Of a stretch of 64,000 nt of DNA, positions 11,312-23,400 are shown piece by piece; within the stretch, counting starts at the first letter, position 1, and each line of letters opens with the position of its first letter. The stretch is from Nepenthes gracilis. Taxonomy: Eukaryota; Streptophyta; Magnoliopsida; Caryophyllales; Nepenthaceae. The translations under genes and the position numbers were made by a program. Location of the stretch: the NCBI GenBank assembly GCA_033239525.1, contig BSYO01000005.1, forward strand, positions 24,224,519 to 24,288,518, given 5' to 3'. The notes beneath the pieces were generated by a model. The model saw nothing but the letters and a program-made list of their open reading frames with translations. It was not told the origin of the DNA and ran no database searches.

Positions 11312-12194
11312 GGGCCCACGGGACATGCGCCAGCCCGACCACCGCCAAAATTAGTATAAGACAGTTGCCCACGGCCGACAAAAGAAAAGATCAGGCCCAC
11401 GAGGAAGTGTTAGCCCACCTAATGGGAGAATGGTAAGCCCACAACGAAGGAGGCAACGGTGATGCGTGGGAACAGACAAAAGGGCGGAAAGGCTCCAATA
11501 GGGCTGCACTATAACGCTTTCGTTACCTCCGCCAGGAGAATCGGCGAGTAACGACGCAATAACAAAATAATTATTTACTGGGCCGGTCCATGATCAAATG
11601 GCCACTTTCGTTTTTTGGCCTAAGAACTGGCGGGGTGAGGAGTATAAAACCCCTCACCCCACAGGAAAAGACCTTTGGGGGGAGAACGGAAGAACTCTCT
11701 TTGATCTTCAACTAAGCGATCAACGGGAGACTCGAACTCTTCGATTTAGCATCGACGCCTCAATCGCTTTTTCTCCCTTTTTTTCCCGAAAGGTCAAGTG
11801 AGACGAGTCAAAGAGCTCGCCTCATCTAGTCAGACTTATATCCCAAGATCCGCTGAGATCACGGAAAGTTAGCCACCCGTCATGTTGCATCGCGGCCGCC
11901 GTGCCTTCCAACACCTGCTCAAAACTCTTCCCCACATCATCGCATAAAGACTTTCACGCTCACAAAGATTTTCTCCGCGCACCACCTTAGTGTGCGCATT
12001 TCCGCTTATTACGGAATATTGTCGACTGAGCGCCGGAGCGCCTTGGGAGAAATCCCGCCCTTCACCTTCACCTCTTGTTCATTGTTTGTGTTATGCAGTC
12101 CCGTGTTTACAGAGACGAGACCGACCCTTCTTGGGCGCCCGCACGCTTAGGAATCCAAGGCGCCCTAACTGCACGAGGGCTCACGGACGCAACA
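11312..12194 (+). repeat. 3' LTR of the Gypsy element
   Basis: Begins tgggcccacggg after the polypurine tract and ends ggacgcaaca, like the left LTR. It repeats the left LTR's hairpin-TATA promoter (11632-11660), leader and tail, with many small indels. An AT-rich piece at 11560-11583 (gcaataacaaaataattatt) is not in the left LTR but resembles 14619-14638. Confidence 0.8.
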
Positions 12195-12660
12195 AACTCA
12201 TTTTTATACATGGATTTATTTTAATTATTTGATTTTTTTAATTTTAAATGGATTTTATACAAAAAATAAAGCTATAAATAGATAAATAAAATAAATGGCA
12301 ATATAATTATGAGAATCCCTGACAAAGCCGGTGGGATCACTTGTTTATAGATTATTCCTCGTACGAACACCCAAGGGAAGAGGGGAGGATACATGGCATG
12401 TGATGTTATTATTAGATAAAATTTTCATCTTTATAATAATAATAATAATTATTATTATTATTATTATTATTTGATGAGTTCTGTTGAAATTAGGATCAGC
12501 CTAATATTAAATTAGATAAACAATCTAATACTTAATTTAATAATGGGCCCAAATGCTAACAGCTAAACAAAAAAAGTTAAATACCAATCAAGCAATAACG
12601 TATGAATTAAAGGGTATAATCTAAACAGTCAAATATTAAAAAATTTTAATAAATTGCTTA
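12195..12660. other. AT-rich DNA with a self-complementary (TAA)n(TTA)n repeat
   Basis: No gene. A (TAA)n run turns into (TTA)n at 12432-12471, so the whole ~40 bp can fold back on itself. A short moderately GC-rich patch (12310-12400) is unassigned. Confidence 0.6.
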
Positions 12661-13260
12661 ATGGTCGGATATAAATAACAGTTGAGTTGATTTAATAGTA
12701 GGTAGTCAGGCCACCTTACATTGAATTGAGACGACCGTTACATATATAAATAACGCCTATCAACACTGAATCGAAGCGACATCATGTATACACATTGATT
12801 CCAAGTGACAACCAACCAAACGGCACCTCTTATAATAAATACCCTCTCCTCTAAGGAAGATGGTACGACAATAAGAGGAGAAAAGATAAAAAGAAAACAA
12901 ATGACACTTAACCAAACGAGTGCACAAAAATAAAAGATATTAAATTAAACGAGTACATAAATATAAAAGTCACTCAACCAAATAAGTATACTAAAAAAAG
13001 TATTACCCTCCATAATACACTCATCACATCCTCTCTAAATTCTCGCATCCGTTTCTTTATATCTTTCATATTCAAATAGAAAGATCACTGATTTAAGTAT
13101 CAGAGGATATAACAATAAGCGAGTTACATATATCTCTTACCTTCAAGTTGTTTTATTATGATGTGCAAGATTTGAATTTAGAGTTACAAAGATTGGATCA
13201 TTATTATTTGAACGTTTAAGTATGACAATATAATTCTCTAATTCATACATTAATTTAAGT
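12661..13260 (+). repeat. LTR-like repeat, copy 1
   Basis: Related to 19680-20340. Shared landmarks in the same order: acacattgattc (12788), a TATA-like taataaatac (12834), a gagtgca motif (12918), actaaaaaaagta (12990), and a tcatc.catcc..ct..ttctc block (13021-13060), then tttcatattcaaatagaaag. The aagtatcagagg at 13095-13106 resembles a stretch common near the 3' end of plant Gypsy LTRs. Assigned as a diverged LTR fragment; the ends are not defined. Confidence 0.5.
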
Positions 13261-14610
13261 TTTTAATACGCATTATTATTATTATTATTATTATTATTAT
13301 AACTAAATATAGCGTTACTCTCACCAAACATTAACAACAGAGAGGCCAATGTTGTTATGAGAATATTGTTTAGTCACTTTTAAAAATTTATAGGTAACGT
13401 GTTTTATTTATTTATTTATGTTAATATGAGAATATAAATTAATTAATTAATATTATATAATTTAAAAATATTTTAATAATAATTAAAAGCTATCTTTTAA
13501 ATATTTCACAACAGGAGCGGAGGTCTTGATATCAAGCCCAATCTGAAGGGTTGAAAGCAAAACGCTCAGCCCAATAATGACCATATGCTATTTTAAGTTT
13601 CGATGCTCTCAAGTCGCAAGCATATATTTTATTTTTCTTTGGGCTTTTCTTTTGTGCTCGATGCATACAAGCCCACACAACCCTATGGCTCAAATGAGCT
13701 CTTAAACTCAAATTCTATGCATTCTATTATGATTATTTTTAAATATTCATCTCATCTCTTTTATCAGCTAAATAGTAAAAATTATTTTAAAAATAATAAT
13801 TAATAAGAATTAATAAAATATTTTAATATGTTATATTATTCTTACTATATAGACATATAGTACATATACTATATGTCTATATAGGCGTATATCAGGCATA
13901 AAGATTTTAGCACAAAGGCTGTGCCCCAACATTTGCCGCTCTTGTGACTGTTGTCCCCCCCTCTCCTTTCCCTTCAACCTCCCCTCCCCCAAACAATTAC
14001 TTGACCATTTGGGTAAAAAAATAAATTTGTGAGTAATGTGTGTGGCCTAACTGGTACAAAATAATAAGTTGTACCACATATGGCTCGATAATATTCCTTA
14101 TAGATTGTATTTAGCATGACTCATAGTGATTCAGATTGTATCATATCGCGGATGGCTTGACATATTTAGTACTTCTACCTCAGGTTAAGCTTTTTCAGAG
14201 GAAGCACACATTGCCCATCTATGTTGTACTTTAGGTTAAAAAATGACAATCATTTTCAGTTGAACAGAAATTATCTTTAACTTCGAAAAGCAGTGGGTCA
14301 AAAACTTATATATAATAAGATGGGGAGCATTTGGCAAATATGCATGGTCGTATTTCCATAATCTTTATTCTAAATTAAATGAAATTACAATATTCCAGAT
14401 AAATAATTTACGATAAGTTTGCTTGTGCACCAATATCATCTTTTCACGCCCATGCAAAAAACTATAATGATATACACAAAGAACTCAAATTACTCATATT
14501 TTTAATATAGAACCTAATATCTCAGGCTTGATATGTTAGTTGACAAAAAAATCACAATATAAAGATGTAAATAGAAGTATGATGTGCGGAACTCTCACTA
14601 TATTTGTTAT
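13261..14610. other. Intergenic DNA with an (ATT)n microsatellite and a repeat fragment
   Basis: No gene. 13268-13300 is (ATT)n. 13500-13790 resembles parts of 8225-8870 inside the large Gypsy element (shared caagcccaatctga; a ttgggct...cgatg block; attatgattatttttaaat; taaatagtaa), so it is probably a stray piece of the same family. 13920-14000 is a short C-rich island without a gene. The rest is AT-rich. Confidence 0.45.
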
Positions 14611-14718
14611 AATTTAGGCAATAACAAAATAATTATTTGGTCAATTTTTTGTTGTATTGTATTGTTTTATTTAAAATGTCATTTATACAACTTAAATTGT
14701 AATTATTATGTTATCGAT
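14611..14718 (+). repeat. ~108-bp direct repeat, left copy
   Basis: Near-identical to 15533-15641: both contain ggcaat.ac.aaataattatttggtcaatttt, tgtattgtattg and a long perfectly shared end (atttatacaacttaaattgtaattattatgttatcgat, 14681-14718). The pair brackets an ~814-bp LTR-like segment. Confidence 0.85.
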
Positions 14719-15532
14719 TGTTGTTGCGTTCCGGGTCCCTAATTGTCATACAGATTAGGGAGCCTTCAAATTTCTCATCGCCCGGAGGGGATCACAAGTG
14801 GGTCTGGTCTTCATTGTTGTTAACCTGAAACCTACACAATATAAACTAACAAACAAGAGCTTAGAGGTCGGCGAAATTTCTTCCATCAAAAGCACTCCGA
14901 CGTTCAAGTCAATAATCTCTTATAATGAACGAAAATGGTGCACACTTAGAGGTGTGCGAAAATGTGTTGAGTATGCAGTGGGAGTGTATGAATACAAGAG
15001 TATGAGAGTTGATGAGGGTTTAATGGGAGGTCTGGCTCCGGGAGTGCACCGCGATAGATGGCTCACTTTGGTAGCCCATGAAAGGCTGTGAAGGATTAGT
15101 GCTGGGCATAAATCTGAGAGCAAGAACTCAATGAGTGTTTATCTCAATGCCCAAACTCAGATTAAGAATTTGGATTTGATCCCTTTTCCTGTAGAAGGAG
15201 AAGAAATTTATATTCTAGGCAAACGCAATCCTTCTATGGATTCGTTGGCGTTGATCATCAATATATCGATGGTATCAGTTGTCACATTGTGGCGGTGAGA
15301 AAACCGTTGTACATCGCTGGCCATGCTTGGTCTACTCTTTGCGTGAAGATTGGCTGGTTGGTTACGGGGAGCGGTGCGAGTTACGGCTGACAAAGTTGAC
15401 CTTCCTCTCATTGGTTTGTCCCTACTGCCTCGCATTTGTCGCCTGCAATTACATTAATAGTTGTAATTATTTGGGTCATTGTTACCTGGATTTGACCATG
15501 CTCACCCATACTCCAACTATTAATACTATTTT
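14719..15532 (+). mobile_element. LTR-like insert between two direct repeats
   Basis: Starts tgttgttgcgttccggg directly after the left repeat. Its first part (14740-14850) resembles 21450-21590 (acagattaggga; ttaacctgaaacctac; caaacaagagc). Its later part (15274-15460) matches 58815-59005 of the solo LTR in the EBS intron (cagttgt; gattggctg; cggct..c.aaagttgac; attgg). Open frames of 60-130 codons here lack family features. Judged a truncated LTR. Confidence 0.55.
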
Positions 15533-15641
15533 AATTTTGGGCAATGACCAAATAATTATTTGGTCAATTTTTCATTGTATTGTATTGTATTATTTAAAAG
15601 GTCATTTATACAACTTAAATTGTAATTATTATGTTATCGAT
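15533..15641 (+). repeat. ~109-bp direct repeat, right copy
   Basis: Right partner of 14611-14718. It contains a perfect 20-bp palindrome, gaccaaataattatttggtc (15546-15565). A related inverted piece (aattatttgggtcattg, about 15466-15482) lies just upstream, so the region can form a hairpin. Confidence 0.85.
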
Positions 15642-16454
15642 AATAACTCTATCATTACATTGATATTCATTATCTCATAGAATATAAGAAGATCTAACCC
15701 AAAATAAAAATTACAGTAAAATGATTATAATAGTCAACTCAAAATAAATATCTACCTTCTATGAACAGTGTTGCTTTTGGCATGGCCCCATGACGCCATG
15801 TTAATCTATGGAATAGGTTGAAGCATCTTTCCTCCCATTATCTCCATTCATAGTGCCTTAAGATTGGACAAAAAAAAGTCATATCTGTCGACCAAAAGCA
15901 TCCAATCTTATGCTTAATATAACTCCTCTTAGGGTTTGTTTTTCATGGGGCCCCTCGTTGCTCATGGGGAAACCGCACTACCCCTCACAAAATAATAAGT
16001 TGGGGCGAAGTCCCTCTAAAGGGCAGTTTGGCACCCAATTAGCTTTGTAATTTGTTCTTCAATGTGATATTAAAGTCACTTCCTGATTAAGAGGGCGATT
16101 ATCGAGTAGCATTATAACTAATAACTGTCCTTCGTCGCTGATTTGATAGCCATATTACTGAAGGATCCATCTGAATTTAAATTTTCACCCAAATCAATTG
16201 TCTTCGGTGCCTTGCAAGAAGTTGTAAAACACTAATTAGACCTAAAATTTCAGTTAGGGGAACTAGATCTTCGTATTTGGAAAATACAACTCTTGGATGT
16301 CATTGTAAAAATTGAGTTGTTTTGACTGTTATCTAATGAGCACCCAGACAAAAATATGGATTGTGGTTTATACTCCAACATCGACTTCATATTTTATATA
16401 ATTACTATAAGATTTTTGACAGACAAATAAACTTATTTGCTAACTAATATAAGT
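15642..16454. other. Intergenic DNA, no gene seen
   Basis: Mostly AT-rich, with a slightly GC-richer middle (15930-16030). No ORF or RNA gene is supported. Confidence 0.6.
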
Positions 16455-16965
16455 ATAAGTACAGAGTTTTTTAATAGATATTTGTCTAATTTATTACTAT
16501 AGCTAATCAAGAGAAAGGTTCATTTAACTTTTTTAAAGCCTCCATACAATTAAAAATGATAAAATAAAGTTAGTAATATATTTTTGTAGATAAGAAGATA
16601 GTTAAAGTAGATAATTTAACTATCAAAGTGGAATTACCCTCAAGCTGGCTATGAAGTACAGTGTATATGCAATGCCCTTCCGTTTAAGGTACAAATGAAG
16701 TTCCGAGCTAGCTAGTGTAAATATAAGTAGACAATTTTTAATAGATATTTGTCTAAATTTATTATTATAGCTAATCAAGGGAAAGCTTCATTTAGGTTTT
16801 TTAAAGGCTCCATATAATATAAAGACAGGTGAAATAGAGTTAGTAATATGTTATTGTAGATAAGAAGACAATTAAATTAGATGCTTCAGTTATTAAAGCA
16901 AAATTTTCCTCAAACTAGCTATGAAGCACAATGTATAATGCCCTAATCTTGAGGCACATTGTCTT
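16455..16965 (+). repeat. Diverged tandem duplication, ~267-bp period
   Basis: Two consecutive copies share ttaatagatatttgtctaa (16471 and 16738), tatagctaatcaag.gaaag, a ttttttaaag.ctccata block, gttagtaatat, tgtagataagaaga and ctatgaag.aca.tgtat. No coding capacity is visible. Confidence 0.8.
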
Positions 16966-19679
16966 GATACCGTATTAAGAAACTAATTTATCTAACAATT
17001 AAAGTTAATAGTTGATCTTTTAATAATAATCATATTTTTTTTTCTATATAATAAAATCTATAATGACGATCAATTTAAACTTTATGATATAGTAATAACA
17101 AATATATCTATGCAAATATATTTAACTGACTTCAACCTACAAGCTTAGTAATAATATATTTAATTTCACTAACAATAGACTCCAAATATTATATGTATAT
17201 AGTCTTATATACAAAGTAAATATTCTATATACAAGTAAATATCTTTCCCATCGTATGAGATTGGCCTTCAAACTCAAAACAAGGAGAGCATCCCCCACTT
17301 TTACGTTGCATTTTTATTGGTCTCAACTATCTAAATTATACCAACTTTAATACCACTTATTATTCTTATTCATCTTTTTTATTAGTTTGGCCACTTAGTT
17401 ATAACGGCTTTAATATCGCTTGACATTGTTCAGATATGGTTCTTTGTAAAATCAATGAATAATGGTAGTAATAACCTACTTTATCACTATTATTTACCCT
17501 TATTTTCAAGGGGGAATATTCAATATATGGCAAAAACTCACAAAGGACAAACCATGAGAAATTCTCTTCCTTTTAATATCTGAGATTATTTTAAAACTGA
17601 TAAAAATAGAGATTAAAAAGTTATTTTATTATGTTACTTTAATTTTAATATTTTATATATTAAGTGTAAGTCTTAACTATTATAATATTATGAAAGTCTA
17701 ATATTTGAAAAATGATAATAATAAAAATAAGATTCTAAAGTTACAATATATATTTGTTTTTAGCTACTATTTATTTCCTGTGGAGGGAAAGGATATTTCA
17801 GCTAAAGAATGGGGATTTGCTGGCTCTGAGCATAATATAAAGGGAATTAAATTGATTGTTTTATACAGCTTTTACGCTTTTGTCTTTCACTTTTATGTGC
17901 AGGGTCTTTCTTTCAAAACGCCCCAAGGCCGTGAGGAAAATTCTCCATGAAGGTCCGCGCCACTTCGTATTGACATGTCACATTTATATAATAAAAAATA
18001 TGACAAAACAAATATGATATGATTAATAATTAATTCAATAGATCAAACTCAGATATATTTTCTTAATTAAGTAAAAAATATGATATAATATTCATATGTT
18101 GTTTAATGATCAAATTATATTTGTACGACAACATATGAAATATATAACATATTGGCATAATACGATATAAGATATGATTACTATACATAACTTATTATTT
18201 GAAATTATATTTATAATATGAGATGAAATAGTTAGAATATTAACTTATAGTACAACTATTGAAGAATAATCCAACATTAAAAAAGTTTAACAAAAATTAG
18301 ATATATAAATAAATTTTTGACTGTATTATTTTATAATTTTATTAGTTTGACACGTTTATTAATGATATAATGGCATGCATTTAACTTCATAATCAATAAT
18401 AGCGATGAACTTAAGAGTTATAAATAATTGATCAATTGATAGATATATTAAAATGCGTTACAATGTGGGTAGTCTCCGTTTGTTATCTTACAACTATATG
18501 TATAATCATCGCCATGATAATTTAAAATTTAATTGATGGCCATGATAGCAAACCTTCTTTGTCATACATTAATAATGGAAGAGTCTTTAGTGGATCTAAT
18601 AAAATAAGATTATGTTCAATCGTTTCCCAAATTAAGTTCTCACATTCCTTTGATTTATGATAATATGGGAGCTTATATTATTGTTGAACTTAATAATTGA
18701 AATAATTACTAAGTTAATATTTCTACTTTAAAAAAAATTTAATGTGATGACCAAGAAATTTGTTACTTTAACACACATTTGGTTGTAAAATATATATATT
18801 AACTCTTTTTATTTCTCATGATAAAAATATTTAATATGTTTTTCACTAAAATGATTTCGAGATATTGCCCTCTTGTGCATTTTCAATGTTTAGCATTTTG
18901 CAAAAAAAAAAAAAAGGTTAAATTATCAACTAATGGATGATTGGTGGTAAATATTTCTAAACAATGATCGTTGTATTAATTTTTAGTCGATAAGATGTTT
19001 CTAATCACTAAGATTATTTATCAGTGATGGTGATATTTTTAGTTAGTGATCAACTAACAATGAAAAATTATGATCTATGTTACTAATCTCATGGTGACCG
19101 GTGATAATGTTGCCAATAAATCATCGATGACCAATGATGACTGATAATTGTATCATCAACCAATATTGGCGGTACCTATGGCTGAAATTATCAACTAATG
19201 AATCAATAATAATGGAAGTGATAACGTTGTCTATTGATAATTGACAACGATGATAATAGTTGGAGTTGGTTGTCTTCAACCTAATATGCTGGGAGGTGTA
19301 CTGCTAGTTGTAAATTGCATCATTGCACGTAATGGTTGACATCAAATAGTATTGATCAATAGTGATTAGCAGGTAAATTTTTTAAAGTATTTTTCTATGT
19401 TATGTTAATTATAAAAAAAATAAAGAATTTAGGAAATGATGTTATGTTTCATTAAAGTAACACAAAAAAAAAAAAAAAAACCTACCCACAGCCTCCTCTT
19501 AAGTTTGAGTAATCTTCTCCGATTTCATACGACCTGAACAAAGAATTTGATTATCCTAATTTCCAGAACGTATCTACCACTTCATCATTTTTGGAGCGAT
19601 AACATTATTGTTTATAATAAATAAAAAAATCTATTCTTTCAACCCTAGTATGTTATTTAATTAAATTAAAACTAAGACA
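16966..19679. other. AT-rich intergenic DNA, no gene
   Basis: No supported gene. An 81-codon frame at 17705-17950 has no recognisable features. 18950-19370 is enriched in imperfect gat/atc triplets (cryptically repetitive). A tracts lie at 18901-18914 and 19465-19481. Confidence 0.6.
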
Positions 19680-20340
19680 ATAAAAAATAATATGTGGCAC
19701 TGATCATAGAAGCAAATTTCCCATTAACTAGGCATCGGAAACAAATAAGGATTGATATCTGTAGTGCCCTTTACCATCAAAAAGGTACCACATCTACACA
19801 TTGATTCAGAGGCCTGCTAACCAATAGTATCTCTCACTATAAATATAATTTTTTCCCCCACAAAGAATAAGGATGAAGGATTGAAAGGAAAAAAAAAAAG
19901 AAGAAGAAGTGAATCATTCTACCAGTTGAGTGCATAATTACCAAAGTGAGATACTTCGCCAATTGAGTGCATCACTCAAAACCACTCTACTAAAAAAGTG
20001 CAACAAATAGAGCAAAACCTTTAAAATAAATACTCATCCCATCCACTTTACGTTCTCACATTCATTTTCTTACATGTTATTTTTTCAGTAGAAATATTTC
20101 TAATTTGAATATCGAAAGATATATATCGAAAAATGAATCTCATATTCCTCTTACCTCTTCTTTATTTTATTATTTCTCTTGTTGTGCATCGAATAATATG
20201 TCGGAGAAGCGAATTATGTATTCCTCTTACCTCTTATTTGTCTTATTGAGATACGTAGGATCCAGATTTCGAATTACGAAAATCGGATTCACTTCAATTC
20301 AAACAACTAGACGCAATCAAAGTGACTCCTAATTTGTGTA
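19680..20340 (+). repeat. LTR-like repeat, copy 2
   Basis: Related to 12661-13260 in the same orientation: acacattgattc (19796), TATA-like actataaatata (19838), ttgagtgca motifs (19925, 19960), actaaaaaag (19988) and catcccatcc...gttctcacattc (20035-20062). The 75-codon frame at 20105-20332 has no family features and lies in this repeat. Ends are not defined. Confidence 0.5.
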
Positions 20341-21440
20341 ATAATTTAGATACTTAAGACACATCAATATCCTTCCTAAAGGCAAAATGTTCTATACTTT
20401 ATTTTATGAATTAATTTTTAAAAATTTAAAATCTATTAGAAAATGCAAAATAATTTACATAGAATATCAATCTATTTTAGCAAATTTCTTTTAAATTTTA
20501 ATTTCTAACTTCTTACAAATTTATTTTGAAATAATACCAAAGAAATCAATAATACAATCTTAATAAAGTCCAACGATCCCATGGGGGACATACATATTAT
20601 ACATTTTAATCAGCTAGAGATAGATCTTATTAAAATATTATAATATGTCAAATAGTATTTGATATTTTTCTTAATGTTACATCAATGTTGGAGCAAGTGC
20701 GCCTTTCTCGCATAGCCATATAATATATTGATATTTGTCACATTTTTATTAATGGTATTTTTTAAAACAATTTTTTTCTAATAATTATTTTTTGGCTTGG
20801 CGATGTGACAAGGTCGGCCTCAAGGTTATGATTTGAAAGCATGTCGCGATAGGACAAAATGCAAATTGTGTGTGCATGTGAAGCTCGTCATTCATAATTG
20901 AATATATATTATATACTTTAAATGTAAATTATATATATTAATTTTAATTATTTTGGGGGGCAGAATATGTGCCTTATAAAAGGCAATGTGTAAATCGAAG
21001 CACAATGATTATATAATTACAATCACAAGATAAGGATTTTAGTATATATATATTATATAAGTGCCCAAGTTGTTGCAAGAATTAAGGATAAACAAGAAAT
21101 TTTGCTAGTTTAATTAATAAATTATCCAATTATACTGACCTCTTGATCTCAGCCTTATCTTGGTATTTCGGATTGAGATATTAAATAATAACAAAAAATA
21201 ATTAATTAATAATTTTTTGATATTTTTATTTAGCCACATTTACAAATTTTACTTGAAAAATAATGACAGAATTAGATAAATTGAAAAGGAGTATAGAGTT
21301 CAATATAACACTTACTATTTCTAAGTATTTAAGTAAAGTTAAATTTTTTTAACTAATTATGCAATCGTATGTTAATGCAACGTCATAAAATTTCTAAGTG
21401 TTATTTTTAGAATATTTATAAATTAGGGTTTATGAAAGAA
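20341..21440. other. AT-rich intergenic DNA, no gene
   Basis: No ORF or RNA gene is supported. A small less AT-rich patch at 20800-20900 (ggcttggcgatgtgac) is unassigned. Confidence 0.6.
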
Positions 21441-23400
21441 GGTAATTGATGCGTCCTTAGTTTTCAGGTTATTATACGGATTAGAGAATTACTATAACTT
21501 TCTCCTCGGATCAAATTAGAGCAAATCTGATTCTCGCCTCTATTAACCTAAAACCTACGCACCATAACTTACAAATAATAGATCATAGAATTCCACTGGG
21601 ACCCTTTTTTTAATGATTTATCATTCGACATTAATAAAATAATACATATGGTCACGGAACTCAAATTAGAAATCTTTTTTAGAAAATTCCTCCTGGATCA
21701 AATTAGAGAAAGATGTAAAGAAAACCTAAAAGAATGTGTGGAATAATAGATCATAGAATTGGAGATTTTTCGATTTATCATTCGAATACGCCTAAAATCT
21801 TTAGAAAATAGAAAGATGTAAAGAGGACGTAAAAGAATTACATAGAGATGTGCCTAATTAAGGGCGGCTTTGAGGGTGCCATAATGAGGAGTGGCTTTGA
21901 GGTGCCTTTATTTGAGGGGCGACTCCTAGATGGAGGGTACTTAGATGGATGGTATGACGTCTGATGGTAGGTCTTGTTAATGGACGACATGACACTTGGA
22001 ATGAGGGAAGACCTCTTGGAAGGAGGGTGACTCCTGGATGGTAAGTGCTTGGATAGATGACATAATGTCTGGATGGCATGCCTCCTGGATGGACGGCATG
22101 ACCCGTGGAAGGAGGAAATGCCTCGTATAAAGAGGACTGCTCTTGGAAAGAGGGCATCTAGATAGATGGCATGACGTTAAAATTGAGGGCATCTTGGATG
22201 GACGATATGACCCTTAAAAGGGGAAAAGGCCTTCTGCAAGGAAAGTTGTTTCTAGAAGGAGGGTGCTTGGATGGACGGCATGACGTCTAAATGGCGAGCC
22301 TTCTAGATCGACAGTATGGCTCCTGGAGAAGGCCTCCTTGAAGAAAGGCGGCTCCTAAATGGTGGGCGCCTGAATAAATGGCATAATGTTTGGATGGCAA
22401 GCCTTCTGGATGGATGGTATAGTGCCGAAAATGATGGAAGGCCTCCTAGAAGAAGGGCGCCTAGATGAACGGCATGACACCTAAATGGCATGCCTCCTAA
22501 ATGGACGATATCCCCTTGGAAGGAGGGAGGCCTCCTAGAAGGAGAGCGCCTTGATGGATAGTATAACGTTTGGATGGCAGGTCTCCTGAATAAACAGTAT
22601 GGCCCATGAAAGGAGGAAAATCTCTTGGAAAGATGGCGACTCCTAGATGGAGGACACCTAAAAAGAAGGCTCCGTAGATGGAGGGTTTCCTGAATGGAAG
22701 GCACCTAAATGGGGGGGCTCCTTGAAAGGAGGGCTCTTGCATTGAAGGCACCTAAAAAGAAGACTCCCTAGACAGAGGCTTATTGGATAAGGTACTCCTT
22801 GGGCGAAGGGCTTCTAGATGATGGTCGTCGGGAAGGGGGGCTCCTTGGATAGAAGGCTTCTCCCTGAGAGGGAAAAAAGGACAGGATTCTTCCTTGGGTG
22901 GAGGAGGATGTAGGCCACTTTTTTCAAAACGTAGTTTGGGATAACTGTAACCTTACATATACATCTTTGATGTTGTCCAATACGCAAGACAGCTAATAAG
23001 AAATTTTTCATCTTCGTCAAGTCAGTTAAAATGGTAAAAGTCTGCGTTCCTGGGATGGAGACCTAAATTCTTGGGATAAAGTCTATGCGACAATTGTAGA
23101 TTTGTTAAGTTGTTTGGGGTTTGAGGAAGCATGTTACAATAACTGACTTTATAATGTGGTCCGCTGAAAAGCTCCTATTATTTAGACGATGTAGGACCTT
23201 TAGTGTGGACATTTATAGGTTTGTTGGGTTAGATCTTGTGGACGACGTTGTGACGCATCCTAAACTGTGTTTGTTAAGCCAATGTTGGTTAGACCACAAG
23301 CTGCGCAAGGACACGTCTGGGTTGAGCGGTATTTTTTGTGGGCCTCAAGTTAGAATGGCCTTAATTTTACCGAACTTATCAGTACTAAATTAATTTATAT
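21441..23400. mobile_element. Unclassified repeat element with internal minisatellite
   Basis: The left part (21450-21830) resembles the start of the LTR-like insert at 14740. The centre is a degenerate tandem array (21855-22870). The right part (22880-23390) is moderately GC-rich, with open frames lacking family features. The three parts together look like one repeat unit, perhaps an LTR with an internal array. Its ends were not found. Confidence 0.4.
21855..22870. repeat. Degenerate minisatellite, ~90-118-bp units
   Basis: A recurring module (gatgg.cggcatgacgtct, then ggatggcatgcctcctgg) appears at about 21942, 22051, 22153, 22271, 22375, 22464 and 22554, so units are 89-118 bp long. Short sub-motifs (ggaagg, ggaggg.g, cctcctaga, agatgg) recur within units. 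The last 250 bp keep only the sub-motifs. Minus-strand frames across it (21858-22751) give Pro/Ser/Leu/His-rich repeats that follow the DNA repeat and are not a known protein. Confidence 0.85.

Larger units (their letters stand above)
1485..12194 (+). mobile_element. Decayed Ty3/Gypsy LTR retrotransposon, Tat/Ogre-like layout
   Basis: A 10.7-kb GC-rich block bounded by two recognisably similar but diverged LTRs (about 1485-2330 and 11312-12194). Inside, in order, are a primer-binding-site relic, gag, protease, RT, RNase H and integrase relics, a long 3' internal region without a recognisable gene, and a polypurine tract. RNase H before integrase is the Ty3/Gypsy order; a long non-pol 3' region is typical of the Tat/Ogre branch. 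All reading frames are broken by many small indels and stops, and the LTRs differ by many small indels, so this is an old, non-autonomous copy. I could not identify a target-site duplication: bases 1495-1499 (aaaag) do not match those after 12194. The 5' end of the left LTR may be eroded. Confidence 0.88.

Noticed and set aside
15279..15680. 133-codon plus-strand frame
   Set aside because: It runs from an LTR-like fragment across the ~109-bp direct repeat; its second half is AT-driven and it has no family features.
22303..22704. 133-codon minus-strand repeat protein
   Set aside because: The reading frame follows the minisatellite, is interrupted between units and has no initiation or family context.
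21855..22870. CRISPR-like spaced repeats
   Set aside because: Units are long, degenerate and without unique spacers, and the genome is a plant nuclear genome.
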